This document shows, piece by piece, positions 45,699 to 56,792 of a stretch of DNA of 64,000 nucleotides (its first letter is position 1; each line of letters opens with the position of its first letter). The stretch covers positions 1 through 64,000 of the forward strand of contig JBAMJV010010099.1 of assembly GCA_037951105.1 (NCBI GenBank). The letters run 5' to 3'. Below the pieces are notes generated by a model. The model was not told where the DNA came from, did no database searches, and saw only the letters and a list, made by a program, of their open reading frames with translations. Source of the stretch: Echinarachnius parma. Its lineage: Eukaryota; Echinodermata; Echinoidea; Clypeasteroida; Echinarachniidae. A program made the position numbers and the translations under genes.

Positions 45699-46559
45699 AG
45701 TGATACCTGTAAAGTGTCAGATATTGCACAAAATGACATTTGAGACTTCAATCCTATATCAATATCATTGTAAAATACAATTGAAAGATTTTTGAAAGTT
45801 TGAAAGAAAACGAACACTGTTTACCTAGTGAAAAAACGAATATTGAGTTCATATTTTATCACCGAATACTGATGGTCTGCCATACATTTTGTCGCAGTAA
45901 TGAATGATCCGTTTGAGTTATTCGCACCCTTGTATGTTTACACACGTAGTACAGAATTCATGGAATTTGCACTCGCTCGGCTCAAAGTTCAATCTCCGGA
46001 ATGTTCTCACGAGTGCTGCATGCGGACGTTCTCAGCTAGGACAATTGTACTTTTTATCAAAAGCGTTAATTAACGTGATTGAAATAAAAGATTTAAATGA
46101 TAATTATCTTCATACTAAAGGGACATTTGAAAAAATCAAACCCTATTTTATTCTTCTTTTACCATAAGCTAAACAACACGGTAGAAGAGAAACGAGGAAG
46201 CTCCAAGTATTTTTCGTGGATTTGGACACTTTACAGGTATGACTTTAATGTGTTTACCCACACGTCCCACAATTATATTTTAAAACAAAATTGTAGTTTC
46301 TGTAGGTGAATGAAGAGATGGGATGAATGTAAGAGAGTGAATGAGAAGGAAAGAGAAAGGAGATAAAGGGTGAAGGGCGAGTGATGGAGAGGTGGTCGAG
46401 GTGAGGGTGGGTGGGAAGACTGATTACTACGCCGAAATTTGTTTTTAAACATCGGGGAAATTGCGGGAAAATGCGACAACCGCGCGGAGCTGATGGATGA
46501 AGACACATCTTGTTCGATGCATATGCAATCTCTCGCTACATTGAAATGCAGCGAACACT
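45699..46559. other. Intronic, unassigned
   Basis: The segment 46310-46420 is strongly purine-biased (gaga/gatgg words). No gene; the antisense Pro/Ser-rich frames follow that bias. Confidence 0.35.
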
Positions 46560-46995
46560 AAAACCTGCGTACAGTGACCCCTCTACGGAAACAGTTCAAG
46601 TTGCCGCTGTGCACAGGTGACATATAAAGACAGGTATCACATGTATGTTGCACTCCCGCATGATTCTCCTGATTACGAGCGCCCTCTTGATTCGACAATA
46701 CACTGACTTTAATTCACACATAGCTACAGAGGGGCGACGTGGAATATATGCACGCCGTGCTCTGTGTCCATTGCATGGCTACAAAGCGCCCTCTTGATCC
46801 GACAATACACTGACTTTAATTCACACATAGGGAGGCGACATGATGATACACACTCTGCGCGCTTTGTATAGCTTACACTCGCTTCTTTTTAGAGAGGTTC
46901 GTGTAATCCGCCCATGTACCACCTGGTGACAAATACAATCAAGTCATAGCGCCGATATGACATTAAGATAGCGCCCTCCAGATTCGACAACACAG
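46560..46995 (+). repeat. Tandem repeat with a gcgccctcttga-cgac word
   Basis: Units begin at about 46677, 46787 and 46970. The first two share gcgccctcttgat-cgacaa and tacactgactttaattcaca over about 45 bp. The third is diverged. Confidence 0.65.
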
Positions 46996-47279
46996 TAGCC
47001 TTAAATCGGGGGGAACTGTCATGGTCATCTTTCATCTTTGTATTTCTTTTACTCTGCTCCAAAATGTTCAGAGTTTACGCCGTTCACACGATTATAAGAG
47101 ACATGAGGTATAAGTATGCGAGAAGAGAAAGTCAAAACAATATTGAGTGCGTGATTACCCATAATGCCTAGGGCGAGGTAGGCGGGAAGGTAAGATGTCA
47201 CGAGTTATCTGATGACAACATTGATTGTACGTGCATATGTTTCTCTCCATCATTACTGTGATTTATTTTGTATAGTTTA
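46996..47279. repeat. Satellite-type unit, paralogue of 43927-44010
   Basis: It contains gattacccataatgcc, a ggcgggaa block and gatgtcacgagtta in the same order as near 43.9 kb. Confidence 0.5.
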
Positions 47280-47672
47280 TTAAAGGGTACCTCCACCCAA
47301 AACAAAAATTCTTATAAATGAAAAGTAACATTTGTAGTAGTCCTTCCACCGTCAACAAGTTCAGACAAATATGTTGCCAGAAAAATAATATAATTGGAAA
47401 ACGCATCACCATACTAATTTAGCATGTGTTCATGGGTCTGCAGACGAAGACTACCTTTTGTCTAGGACGAACGCATCGTCCGTGATTCTATTGTCTCCTA
47501 ACGTACGCGTCAATAGCATTGACGCATTCCCAAACGTTTGGCGCATACGGAACCATGAGGCCATGTTGGTTCCGTAAGTCGTGGTAATTAATTGCATAGT
47601 TTATGAATTACACAACCCTTTGCAGAGTGTTGAGCATCTATTTGATATCGCACAACGGTACCAAAACCCCTT
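47280..47672 (+). mobile_element. TTAA family D element, copy 3
   Basis: It begins TTAAAGGGTACCTCCACCC and continues cttataaatgaaaagtaa. The interior matches copy 1, but the right end (accaaaaccccttttta) is damaged. Confidence 0.75.
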
Positions 47673-47846
47673 TTTACGGTCCCGTAGTTCGGATTCGCGG
47701 TGCCATCTTGCGAACGCCATTGCGTACGGTGCGTAATACATACTGGTTCTGTCGTGGTTCAGTGTTGTGATGTGCGCGCAATCTAGCCTAGCTCTAAATT
47801 GCGATCCGCGGTGTGTAGCATCCCCATCACGTATGACAATGATTAA
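47664..47846 (-). mobile_element. TTAA family G element, copy 5
   Basis: It is an inverted family G core (agttcggattcgcggtgcca, ttgcgaacgccattgcgtac, gcgatccgcggtg). It ends at the TTAA (47843-47846) that also opens the next family C element. Confidence 0.7.
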
Positions 47847-48866
47847 AGGGACTTAGTAACATTGTCCAAATCCTCAAAATCCAATCGGAATTCTAGAGGT
47901 TCTCTCTTACCTTGTTGTGTTCGTATTAACAAAAAAAAAGCATGGGACAGGTTTCTGTTTTTCGAATTTCCCTTTCGTTAAAAAGATATTTACGATTGAA
48001 TTGTTCAGATGTTAAACTATCCACTGGATCGTCGAAACCGTGTACAAAGTCAGTGCAATGAGTTAGTGAACATCACTTTGCATTTTTGATCATTACTCGG
48101 CCATATAATGTCCATTTAACTTGAAATATTCACACAATACCCAGTGGACATATCAGATAACAACAATATACATTGAATCAACCATTCATCACTTGTTGCA
48201 CATGTCAACAAAGTTACGGGTGGGGTTCGTTATTCCGAAGGTTCGTTATTCCGAAGGTTCGTTATTCCGAACACGCAAATTTCCTATACCTGAGTGTTCG
48301 TTAATCCGAAAATGAAATAGGGTTCGTTAATCCGAACATTTGTTGCATTATTACGAAGGTTCGTTATTCCGAAGGTTCGTTATTCCGAAGGTTCGTTATT
48401 CCGAAGGTTCGCTATTCCTAAAATGAAATCGGGTTCGTTATTCCGAAGGTTCGTTATTCCGAAGGTCCGTTATTCCGAGGGTTCGTTATTCCGAAGGTTC
48501 GCTATTCCTAAAATGAAATCGGGTTTGTCATAATGCTATAATTTCATATAAAGAGATCAAATAAACTTAAATGTTTGATTGGTCTGACCAAGGGAGGGAA
48601 AGGGGGAGGGGTATGCTTAATGCAGGCTATAAATTAAATAAACAAAACACAAACTATAGTATTATAACAAGCCCGATTTAATTTTCGGAATAACGAACCC
48701 GATTTTATTTTCGGATCAACGAACCTTCGGAATAACGAACCTTCGGAATAACGAACCTTCGGAATAACGAACCTTCGGAATAACGAACCTTCGAAATAAC
48801 TGAACCTTCGGAATAACGAACCTTCGGAATAACGGACTGTAATCCAAAGTTACTAGATCCCTTTAA
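47843..48866 (-). mobile_element. TTAA family C element, copy h, with a nested minisatellite element
   Basis: The left end is TTAAAGGGACTTAGTAACAT and the right end ttactagatccctttaa. The family C interior is intact up to caacaaagttac, where the element at 48218-48844 is inserted. Confidence 0.9.
48218..48844. mobile_element. Element made of inverted 16-bp minisatellite arrays
   Basis: A 9-bp repeat CAAAGTTAC flanks it at 48209-48217 and 48845-48853. The left half is a run of GGTTCGTTATTCCGAA units (48227-48530) and the right half is the inverse units (48671-48838). Both arms contain an aaaatgaaat-cgggttcgtt spacer or its inverse. The middle, about 140 bp, is ordinary AT-rich sequence. Confidence 0.85.
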
Positions 48867-48949
48867 CAGTAACAACAAGAAGAGGGAATAAGATAAGGAG
48901 AAAAGACTGGAGGGAGGTAGATGGAGAGTGGATTAGTTGACTGATAAGT

Positions 48950-50900
48950 TAATTAGCTAAAAAGTTTGAATGTTTGATAATTGAACGTGTGGGGAATTCA
49001 TGCTGCAAACGTATTTTTCTTCTCGTGACAACATTCTTGTTACTTGATTTATTATTTTTCGCTGCAACTTGTGTGCATTATCAATCATTATCGTAAACAT
49101 AAATATCGAAATAAATGAAATTCTGGTAAAAGGTTTCGAGGGAGAAAAGGGGGGGGGGGTGGATCAGTTGACTGATAAGTTACTCACCCTAGAACATCGA
49201 AAAAAAGATGGGAAATGCAAGGCACATTCAAGACAACATTAAATTAACTGGATCAATTTCGCCGCATCATTTGTGCATAATAAATAATTATCGTAATCAT
49301 ATATAAACATCGAAATGGGGGAATTCTTGGAAAAGGTTTGAGGGAGAAAGATGGGGGTGGATTAGTTAACTGATAAGTTACTCACCCTAGAACATCGAAA
49401 AGGGATGGGAAGTGCAAAACACATTCAAGACAACATTAAATTAACTGGATCAATTTCGCTGATTTTCTGGACTATCAATCATTGTCGTAGACTTAAACAT
49501 CGAAATTAGGGATAATTTCTTGGAAAAGGTTTGAAGGAGAAAGATGGGGTGGATAGGTTGACTGATCGGTTAATCATATCAGCCTGAAACATTGGAAATA
49601 GATGGGAAATGCAAGGCACATTCAGGACAACATTTAATGAACTTGATCCATTTTGCTGCATCATTTGTGTATCATAAATAATTAACGTAAATGTAAACAT
49701 AAACATCGAAATGGGGAAATTCTGGGTAAAGGTTTGGGGAAGAAAGATGGGTCGGATAGGTTGACTGATCGGTTTAATCAGCCTGGAACATTGGAAAGAG
49801 ATGTGATATGCAAGGCACATTCAAGACAACATTTAATTAACTGAATCAATTTCGCTGCATTCTATATTATGTGCATCATAAATAATTAACGTAAACATAA
49901 ACATCGAAATGGGGAAATTCTGGGAAAAGATTTTGGGAAGAAAGATGGGGTGGGTTGGTTGACTGGTCGATTAATCAGCCTGAGACATTGGACAGAGATG
50001 TGAATTGCAAGGCACATTCAAGACAGCATTTAATGAACTTGAACCATTTCGCTGCATCATTTGTGCATCATCAATACTTATCGTAAACCTAAACATCGAA
50101 ATGGGGAAATTCTGGGAACTTGGTTTGAGGGAGAAAAGAGGGGTTGGATCGGTTGACTGATAAGTTACTCACCCTAGAACATCGAAAAGAGATGAGAAAT
50201 GCAAAACACGTTCAAGAAAACATTCAATTAACTGGATAAATTTCGCTGATTTTGTGCATATCAATCATTATCGTAAACATAAACATCGAAATTAGGGACA
50301 ATTTCTTGGAAAAGATTTGAGGGAGAAAGATGAGGTGGATAGGTTGACTGATTGGTTAATCAGCCTGAAACATTGGAAATAGATGTGAAATGCAAGGCAC
50401 ATTCAAGACAACATTTAATTAACTAAATCAATGTCGCTGCATTCTATGTGCATCATAAATAATTAACGTAAACATAAACATCGAAATGGAGAAATTCTGG
50501 GTAAAGGTTTGGGGAAGAAAGATGGGTCGGATATAGGTTGGCTGATCGCTTTAATCAGCCTGAAACATTGGAAAGAGATGTGAAATGCAAGGCACATTCA
50601 AGACAACATTTAATTAACTGAATCAATTTCGCTGCATTCTATGTGCATCATAAATAATTAACGTAAACATAAACATCGAAATGGGGGAGTTCTGGGAACT
50701 TGGTTTGAGAGAGAAAGAGGAGGTGGATTGGTTGTTGACTGATCGATTAATCAGCCTGAGACATTGGACAGAGATGTGAATTGCAAAATAAACAAAGTCA
50801 GCTCGTGACAAAATTCAATTAACCTGATCCATTTAGCTGTATCATTTTGTGCATTATCAAACATCGACGATTCAGGGAAATGTTTTCAGGCAGAATGACG
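48950..50900 (-). repeat. Satellite array, about 10 units of about 190 bp, with 4-unit higher-order structure
   Basis: Each unit has aaacatcgaaatggggaaat (or a variant), a gaagaaagatggg block, gactgatcggttaatca, aatgcaaggcacattcaaga and aattaactgaatcaatttcgc. Variants recur every four units. Units near 49494 and 50281 share attaggga-aatttcttgg, and the D-type units (near 49900 and 50669) share gagacattggacagagatgt. The units near 49310 and 50091 share actgataagttactcaccct, a phrase also found in the unit near 49110. The repeated block is about 780 bp. Confidence 0.9.
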
Positions 50901-51166
50901 AGGAAATGAAGGATTGATTTGTTGATGAGAAAGTGTGAGAAGTTGAAGGAGTTGAAACTTATCTTGTGTTAAAAATAATAATAGACACGCATTTTTTTTA
51001 TATTGCGCCATCAATCTATTAATTATATTCCGAGGCGCATTGTGTTATAATGTATTGTATAATGCCCTGGATGTAGCCGAGCTGCCTGCAAGCAAGCGCC
51101 TCAACATGGTGATCAAGTATTTCAAGGAATCAATTCCTGCCAGACGAGTACCCATTTACTATACCT
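50901..51166. other. Intronic, unassigned
   Basis: Nothing recognised beyond the trailing edge of the satellite. Confidence 0.3.
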
Positions 51167-51330
51167 GGGTCCCGTTGCAGAAAGAGATACAATTGATTGT
51201 AAGTTACAATTGATTGTACGTTACAATTGATTGTAAGTTACAATTGATTGTAAGCCAGAAAATTTGCGCGTTTCAACCAATCAGATTTTCGCATTTAGAA
51301 CACGTGATCTGACTTACAATTAACGGGGCC
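51167..51330. mobile_element. Family E palindromic MITE, copy 3, right arm shortened
   Basis: It starts GGGTCCCGTTGCAGAAAGAG. The left arm has extra attgtaagttaca words. The right arm jumps from ttacaatta to acggggcc, so part of it is deleted. Confidence 0.8.
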
Positions 51331-51331
51331 T

Positions 51332-51452
51332 ATGGTTGAGAGCAGCAAGTGTGAATATTAAAAGTGCCTTGCTGAAGAACACGCGTGCTGCGGTTGGAAA
51401 TCGAACCCACGACCCTCGTATTGAATTACGAAGGCCTGAACCAATACTTATT
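51332..51452 (-). mobile_element. Partial tRNA-derived SINE
   Basis: On the minus strand, a B box (gtgggttcgatttcc) is followed by gttcttcagcaaggcact and ttgctgctctcaacca, parallel to the SINE at 541-888. The A-box side is incomplete and the 3' part is missing. Confidence 0.65.
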
Positions 51453-51598
51453 AACATTCATTGTGCATGATCAATATCGTCTCTGTTCATTAGCCAAATA
51501 TTTGAGGATTAAGTGAGTTTCGCATTTTTAAAGAAAAAGCTATATACAGAATAATTTTAAATCACGACAGCATTCATTCCACATATTACATATTCCGC

Positions 51599-52071
51599 TT
51601 AAAGGGGTAGTTCAGTTTTGGTAGAGAGTGCGCTGCACATCACAAGTTTTTTGGTCAAAATCGGTCCAGAAACGGCTGAAATATCAATAAATATATCTGA
51701 TCTTATAATTATTTGGGCCCCAAATAATTAGATGATTTTAAAAAAAATTAAATAAATGCTTTCACTTTTTCAAAAATGTTCAAAAGCGTTTTTTAAATAG
51801 TTGTTGATGATCTATCTACCTAATCATTATTTCAATTAAAGATCACATGCATAAGTTTGTATGAAAAATGGTTGAAACCAATGCCTTTTTAGAGAGCGCC
51901 CTCTTGTGTTTTAATGGCTCTTTTTTTAATGATAACGGGCGTTTTACATAGTCGTTTGTAATTTTGTATACCTTTCGAGCATGGTGGAGTAATAACTATT
52001 AGTTTATAATGTTACTGTCCCGGTTTGGGGTACTAAAGTTCAGCCTTACCAAAACTGTACTACCCCTTTAA
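51599..52071 (+). mobile_element. TTAA family A-like element, copy 5
   Basis: The ends are TTAAAGGGGTAGTTCAGTTT and accaaaactgtactacccct. The centre is tttgggccccaaat. It shares gagagcgccctcttgtgtt and cctttcgagcatggtgga with families A and B, so it links the two. Confidence 0.85.
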
Positions 52072-52739
52072 TCATGTGTGAATGTTATCTAGGTTATAAA
52101 GGAGAAGGGGAACCAAAGAGGGCATAGGGATATTATAATGATTGAAGACGGCTCGAGAAGGTTGGGATGGATGATATGATTAAATAATATATCGTCAGAA
52201 CTTTGGGGACATTGATACATTGTGGCATAGATACATAATGTTTCACAGAAAGAACCTTAAACCGTACAAAAAATGAGGGACTCAAGCTAACTCTACATAA
52301 TTATCATATATGAATACAAGAGAAGGGTAGCGAAGGTGAAATAAGCACTCCCGAGGAAGCCAGGGGGAGATCGAGATGGGTAGAATGCTGGGAACATGCG
52401 CAGGACGATAGTGATGTCTAGACATGGATGAGGAATTATGATGAAGTTATTAAGACATAGAAAGATCAAGAAAATAAGTATATAGAGAGAAAGAGTTGGT
52501 GAATACTGACAGATTAAGGAACTAGATTTGCAACATTCAAACGTAGAAAGTTCGGTGGATGTAAGGAGGAGAAGGAGAAATCGAGGATGCGAAGAAATAG
52601 AATGAACGAGAAAGAGAAGGGGGAAGGAAGAAATAGAAAGTGGTTTATAGACAACGTCTATTTCACCTCGTTTCCCCGGATGTGAGAAGACAGGTGTGAA
52701 ATTACCCGCTTTTGGGCTCTAAAGTGACGCCATTTCATA
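52072..52739. other. Intronic, purine-biased, unassigned
   Basis: No gene. The phrase gtgaaattacccgct at about 52697 recurs at about 53428, which suggests a diverged tandem unit. Confidence 0.35.
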
Positions 52740-53290
52740 AACTATATTGAGGTGAGAAAGGTAGAGAGAGGGGGGGGGGGGGGGGGGGTAAGACACGATA
52801 GAAAGGGGAGTGGAAGATGCAGAATCGGAGAAGAAAGGGAGGTTAATGGGATTAATGGAGGGAGGGAGGGATCGAGAGCTTAAGGGAGTGATGGTAAGAG
52901 GGGAAGGAGGAGGGAGTGAGGGAGGGGAGAGGGAGAGCGGGACTGGGAGGAACAGGCAGGGAGGGAGCAGGGAAAGATGTAAGGATTGAGTGAGGGAGGT
53001 ATTGATGTAGGAAGGGAGGGAGAGAGTGATGATAGGTGGGACAAGAGGGAAGGAGGGAGGGATGGTGGAGGGAGGGAGGAGGGAGGGGAGGATGGGGCGT
53101 TTAGGGAGGGAGAGAGGTAGGTAGGTACGAACGGAGAAGGAATGGGGGTGGGACGGACGGAGAGAAACAGAAAGAGAGGTAAAAATAAATATAACTTTGG
53201 AGGGATGGAGAGGGGGAGTGGGGAGAAAAGAGACAGTGTCCGAGAGCGGAGGGAAGACTTAGAATGAAAGATGGGGATCAAAGGGATGCT
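52740..53290 (+). repeat. Polypurine tract of about 550 bp
   Basis: GAGGGAGGGA-type sequence, nearly all purine on this strand, including a G run at 52771-52788. The complementary Pro/Ser/Leu-rich frame is a by-product. Confidence 0.85.
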
Positions 53291-53675
53291 GATGTTCGGA
53301 GTGGAAAGGAAGAGGCAGATGAATAGATAAAGCTACTGAGAAAAAAACCCCGGAAAGAAGCTCAATTAGTATAATGATTAATGTAGGAAAACATCCACCT
53401 TGATATGTCGGATGTAATATGGCAGGTGTGAAATTACCCGCTCTCGGCCCCCAAAGTTATGTCTAGGATTACGGAAACGGATTATAATCGTCATTAAATT
53501 GGACGTAATAATGACACATGTGGTGAGTGAGGCGTGATGGGCAGCCAGCGAAAGTAATTATATTATCACTGGTTGCGCGGCTAGACCACGATCTATAAAT
53601 GAGATTAGAACTGACGATCTAGAAAGGACGATGCACGAAAGGACATTTTGAATGTTGAAGAAAATTAACAGGTGT
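53291..53675. repeat. Diverged tandem block, left part
   Basis: It carries aattggacgtaataatgac and a tattatcactggtt phrase that parallel units at 54.7-55.3 kb. Confidence 0.45.
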
Positions 53676-53843
53676 GGGCCCCGTTGCAGAAAGAGAGAGA
53701 CACTCATTTGTAAGTTACAATTGATTGTAAGTCAGAAACTTTGCGAAGTTTCAACCAATCAGATTCGCGCATTGAGAACACATGATCTGACTTACAATTA
53801 ATTGTAACTTACAATCGATTGTATCTCTTTCTGCAACGGGGCC
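53676..53843. mobile_element. Family E palindromic MITE, copy 4
   Basis: The ends are GGGCCCCGTTGCAGAAAGAG and ctttctgcaacggggcc. The loop segment caaccaatcagattcgcgca is retained. Confidence 0.9.
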
Positions 53844-53944
53844 GTGATCTTATACCCACGTTTGGCCCCCAAAGTCATGCCAATATCTATTGGATTGTAT
53901 CACCTTCGTTGAATTCTGTTCATGTTTTTTTTTTTTTTTTTCAT

Positions 53945-54072
53945 GATAGTTCGGCTTCGTGAATCAGACGCGCGGTGCCATTTTCCAAAGGCCTTGCGCA
54001 TGGTACGAAATACACACTTGCAGTGTTATGTATATAGTAGGCACAAACAACTAGCCAACCGTATTTTCCGGT
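53945..54072 (-). mobile_element. Partial TTAA family G element
   Basis: The words ttcggcttcgtgaatcagac, gcgcggtgccattttcca and gcgcatggtacgaaatac follow the inverted family G core. A T run precedes it at about 53927-53941. Confidence 0.55.
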
Positions 54073-54461
54073 TTAACGGGATCTAGTAACGTTGTTGACA
54101 TGTGCAAAAAGTGATGAGTGGTTGATACAATGTATAGTGTTGTTATCGGACATGTCCACTGGGTGATGTGTGCAAATTTCAAGTTAAATGGACGTTATAT
54201 GGCCGAGTAATGAGCAAAAATGCAAAGTGATATTCACTTACTCATTGCACTTACTTTGTGGCACGGTTTTGACGGTCCAGTGGATAATTTAACATCTGAA
54301 CACTTCAGTCGTAAATATCTTTTTAACGAAAGGGAAATTTGAAAAAACCGAAACCTGTCCCATGCGTTTATTGTTAATACGAATACAACAAGGTATGAGG
54401 GAACCGCTAGAAATTCCAATAGGATTTTGAAGATTTGGACAATGTTATATAGTCCCTTTAA
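54073..54461 (+). mobile_element. TTAA family C element, copy i
   Basis: It begins TTAACGGGATCTAGTAACG and ends gttatatagtccctttaa. A stray second family C end (aagttactcgatccctttaa, to 54528) follows, the remnant of a neighbouring copy. Confidence 0.85.
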
Positions 54462-54528
54462 CCGCCCCATGCACATTGTTATCAACGCTGTTTGTGAACA
54501 TGTCAACAAAGTTACTCGATCCCTTTAA

Positions 54529-55330
54529 ATTGTGAAAAGAAATGTATGAAACGAAATCGAATTTGTTTGGAAATGTTTTATTTTGATCATATCACTCAGA
54601 AATTCTGAGGAAAATGTCATTAAAGAAACATTTTAATAGAATTAAAGACCAGCTGTGTAATGTTCGTAATATTAAACATGACCAACCGATTGTACAGTAT
54701 TACCTTTATTAAATTCGATGTAATAAGGATGGATATTAAATGAAACATGAGAGACAGCCACTGGATGTAATTGTATTACTGGTAACGGTTAGACGATCTC
54801 AGATGTATAATCAGGATAATTGTAAAATGTATAATTATCGGAAATAGAGAACGTTTGTCGGCGGTGAAGTGTGTATAGGAATACATTCTAGTCTTGAAAA
54901 TAATTATATAAAATATGCAATTTATCTTTCCTGAATAACGGATGGCATTTGTAATCGGATTTGATAATGGTCAACGAAACACGAGAGACCGTCAATGAAT
55001 TGTAATTGACATTTACCGGTAATGGTTAGACGTTCTAGGTGATAATGCGAATCTGAAGAAAAAAATTATCATAATTAGTACTGGAAGGAAAAAGAGATTC
55101 TCCGGTGGAGAATTTCATATGAAAAGTAATAGAATCTACATTTTCAAAAATTAACAATTATTATGCAACTTAAGGTTTGTAATTGCATCTTACTGAATAA
55201 CATATTATTATACTCATATTTTATTATTATTATTTTATATGAACTAAACGTGATGAATGGCACGTATCAATCATTCCAATTATATTACTGACAACTGTTA
55301 GAAGGCGCTATGATTCGTTTACCATCACAA
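54529..55330 (+). repeat. Diverged tandem block, about 240-bp units
   Basis: Units near 54720, 54960 and 55240 share aaacatgagagac-g-ca, a ttgtattactggtaa block and ggttagac-atct words. Strongly diverged. Confidence 0.5.
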
Positions 55331-56120
55331 TACTACTGATAATATGTTAATTCAGTCCGACGCTTTGTTTAAATCAGTTGAGAACGTGTGAAGTTTTGTT
55401 TTTAAAGAGTACATAAGACATAACAATAATGTTGAACAAATAAATAAATATGTGTGTCTGAATGCATGAATGTGTTTTAATCGGGCAGTAATAGCCCCCC
55501 CCCCCCCCCCCCCACCCCCATACACACACACAAACACACAAACTCCATCACACACACACACACACACTAACAAATAATTCCTTCACAATCGACGCCTATG
55601 GTATCAGACAAGGTTGAATATCAATTTATGAAGAATCGAACTTTACACATTATTTTTAGATTCAGAACGCTTTCAGGGGTATAACGGCCGTGACGTACTG
55701 ATTTTCTCCAAGTGCCTTATAGACTATCGAAGGCATTCAAAGTCACGTATAGCTCATCATTATGCAATCGGGATTCTCTCCCCTGACAGAATTCCTGACC
55801 CTATCGATATTTTTTCCAACTGCATAAAATGTGGGTTCAATCAATTACGTACATGCAGGCACACGTTCACCTTTTTTTTGCATGTATGTATTCATGAACC
55901 TGGCGTTAGGGAGAGTCCCTTTTTTGTTTGCATTTTGTGACCTTTTGTCATCGCAAGATACATTATCTTCAAGTCTAACATCATGATAAAGTACAACACG
56001 GGAAGCTAAAAGTAGTTTTTGTTATTATATTTGTTTGGTACTTGTGTCTGTTGTTATGCCTGTTTGCTTGTCATGATGTTTGATTCTTTATATGTATGTT
56101 TGTTTGTGTTTGTATGATAG
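55331..56120. other. Intronic, C run, (CA)n and unassigned sequence
   Basis: A C run is at 55495-55513 and CA-rich tracts at 55522-55567. The rest is unassigned. Confidence 0.4.
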
Positions 56121-56516
56121 TTGGTTGGTTGGTTGGTTGGTTGGTTGGTTGGTTGGTTGGTTGGTTGGTTGGTTGGTTGGTTGGTTGGTTGGTTGGTTGG
56201 TTGGTTGGTTGGTTGGTTGGTTGGTTGGTTGGTTGGTTGGTTGGTTGGTTGGTTGGTTGGTTGGTTGGTTGGTTGGTTGGTTGGTTGGTTGGTTGGTTGG
56301 TTGGTTGGTTGGTTGGTAGGTTGGTTGGTTGGTTAATTGGTTAATTGGTTGGTTGGTTGGTTGGTTGGTTGGTTGGTTGGTTGGTTGGTTGGTTGGTTGG
56401 TTGGTTGGTTGGTTGGTTGGTTGGTTGGTTGGTCGGTCGGTCGGTCGGTCGGTCGGTCGGTCGGTCGGTCGGTCGGTCGGTCGGATGGTTTGTTTGTTTG
56501 GTTGGTTGGTTGCTTA
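56121..56516 (+). repeat. Long (TTGG)n microsatellite with an internal (TCGG)n block
   Basis: About 310 bp of TTGG units, interrupted near 56317-56345 by a TAGG and two TTAATTGG variants, then a block of about 13 TCGG units at 56432-56483. Frames through it read as endless Leu-Val-Gly-Trp repeats and are not genes. Confidence 0.95.
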
Positions 56517-56792
56517 GTTAGTTAGTTGAATTGTTGGTTGTAGATGTTGTAGTTAATGCTGCGTCACGAGTTGGTTTACATACTTGACTACATTATCTTG
56601 ACTCTTGGTCATATTGTTTTAGCTCGAAAAGGAGCACATATTGGGCTTTGACCGGTTGATACTGGTTGCCAGCGGTACGTGTACAAAGTAACTACTGAGA
56701 TATTCTTTTAAATCATATATTATTGATGAGACAAGCTTTTGAAATGCATTCATTTACATCATATATACGTACCTTGTTTAGAAATAAAACTA
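56517..56792. other. Intronic, unassigned
   Basis: Nothing recognised. Confidence 0.3.

Noticed and set aside
52880-53281. A Pro/Ser/Leu-rich minus-strand protein
   Set aside because: It is the complement of the polypurine tract.
56080-56525. Leu-Val-Gly-Trp repeat proteins
   Set aside because: They are translations of the (TTGG)n microsatellite in three frames. No non-repeat coding sequence flanks them.
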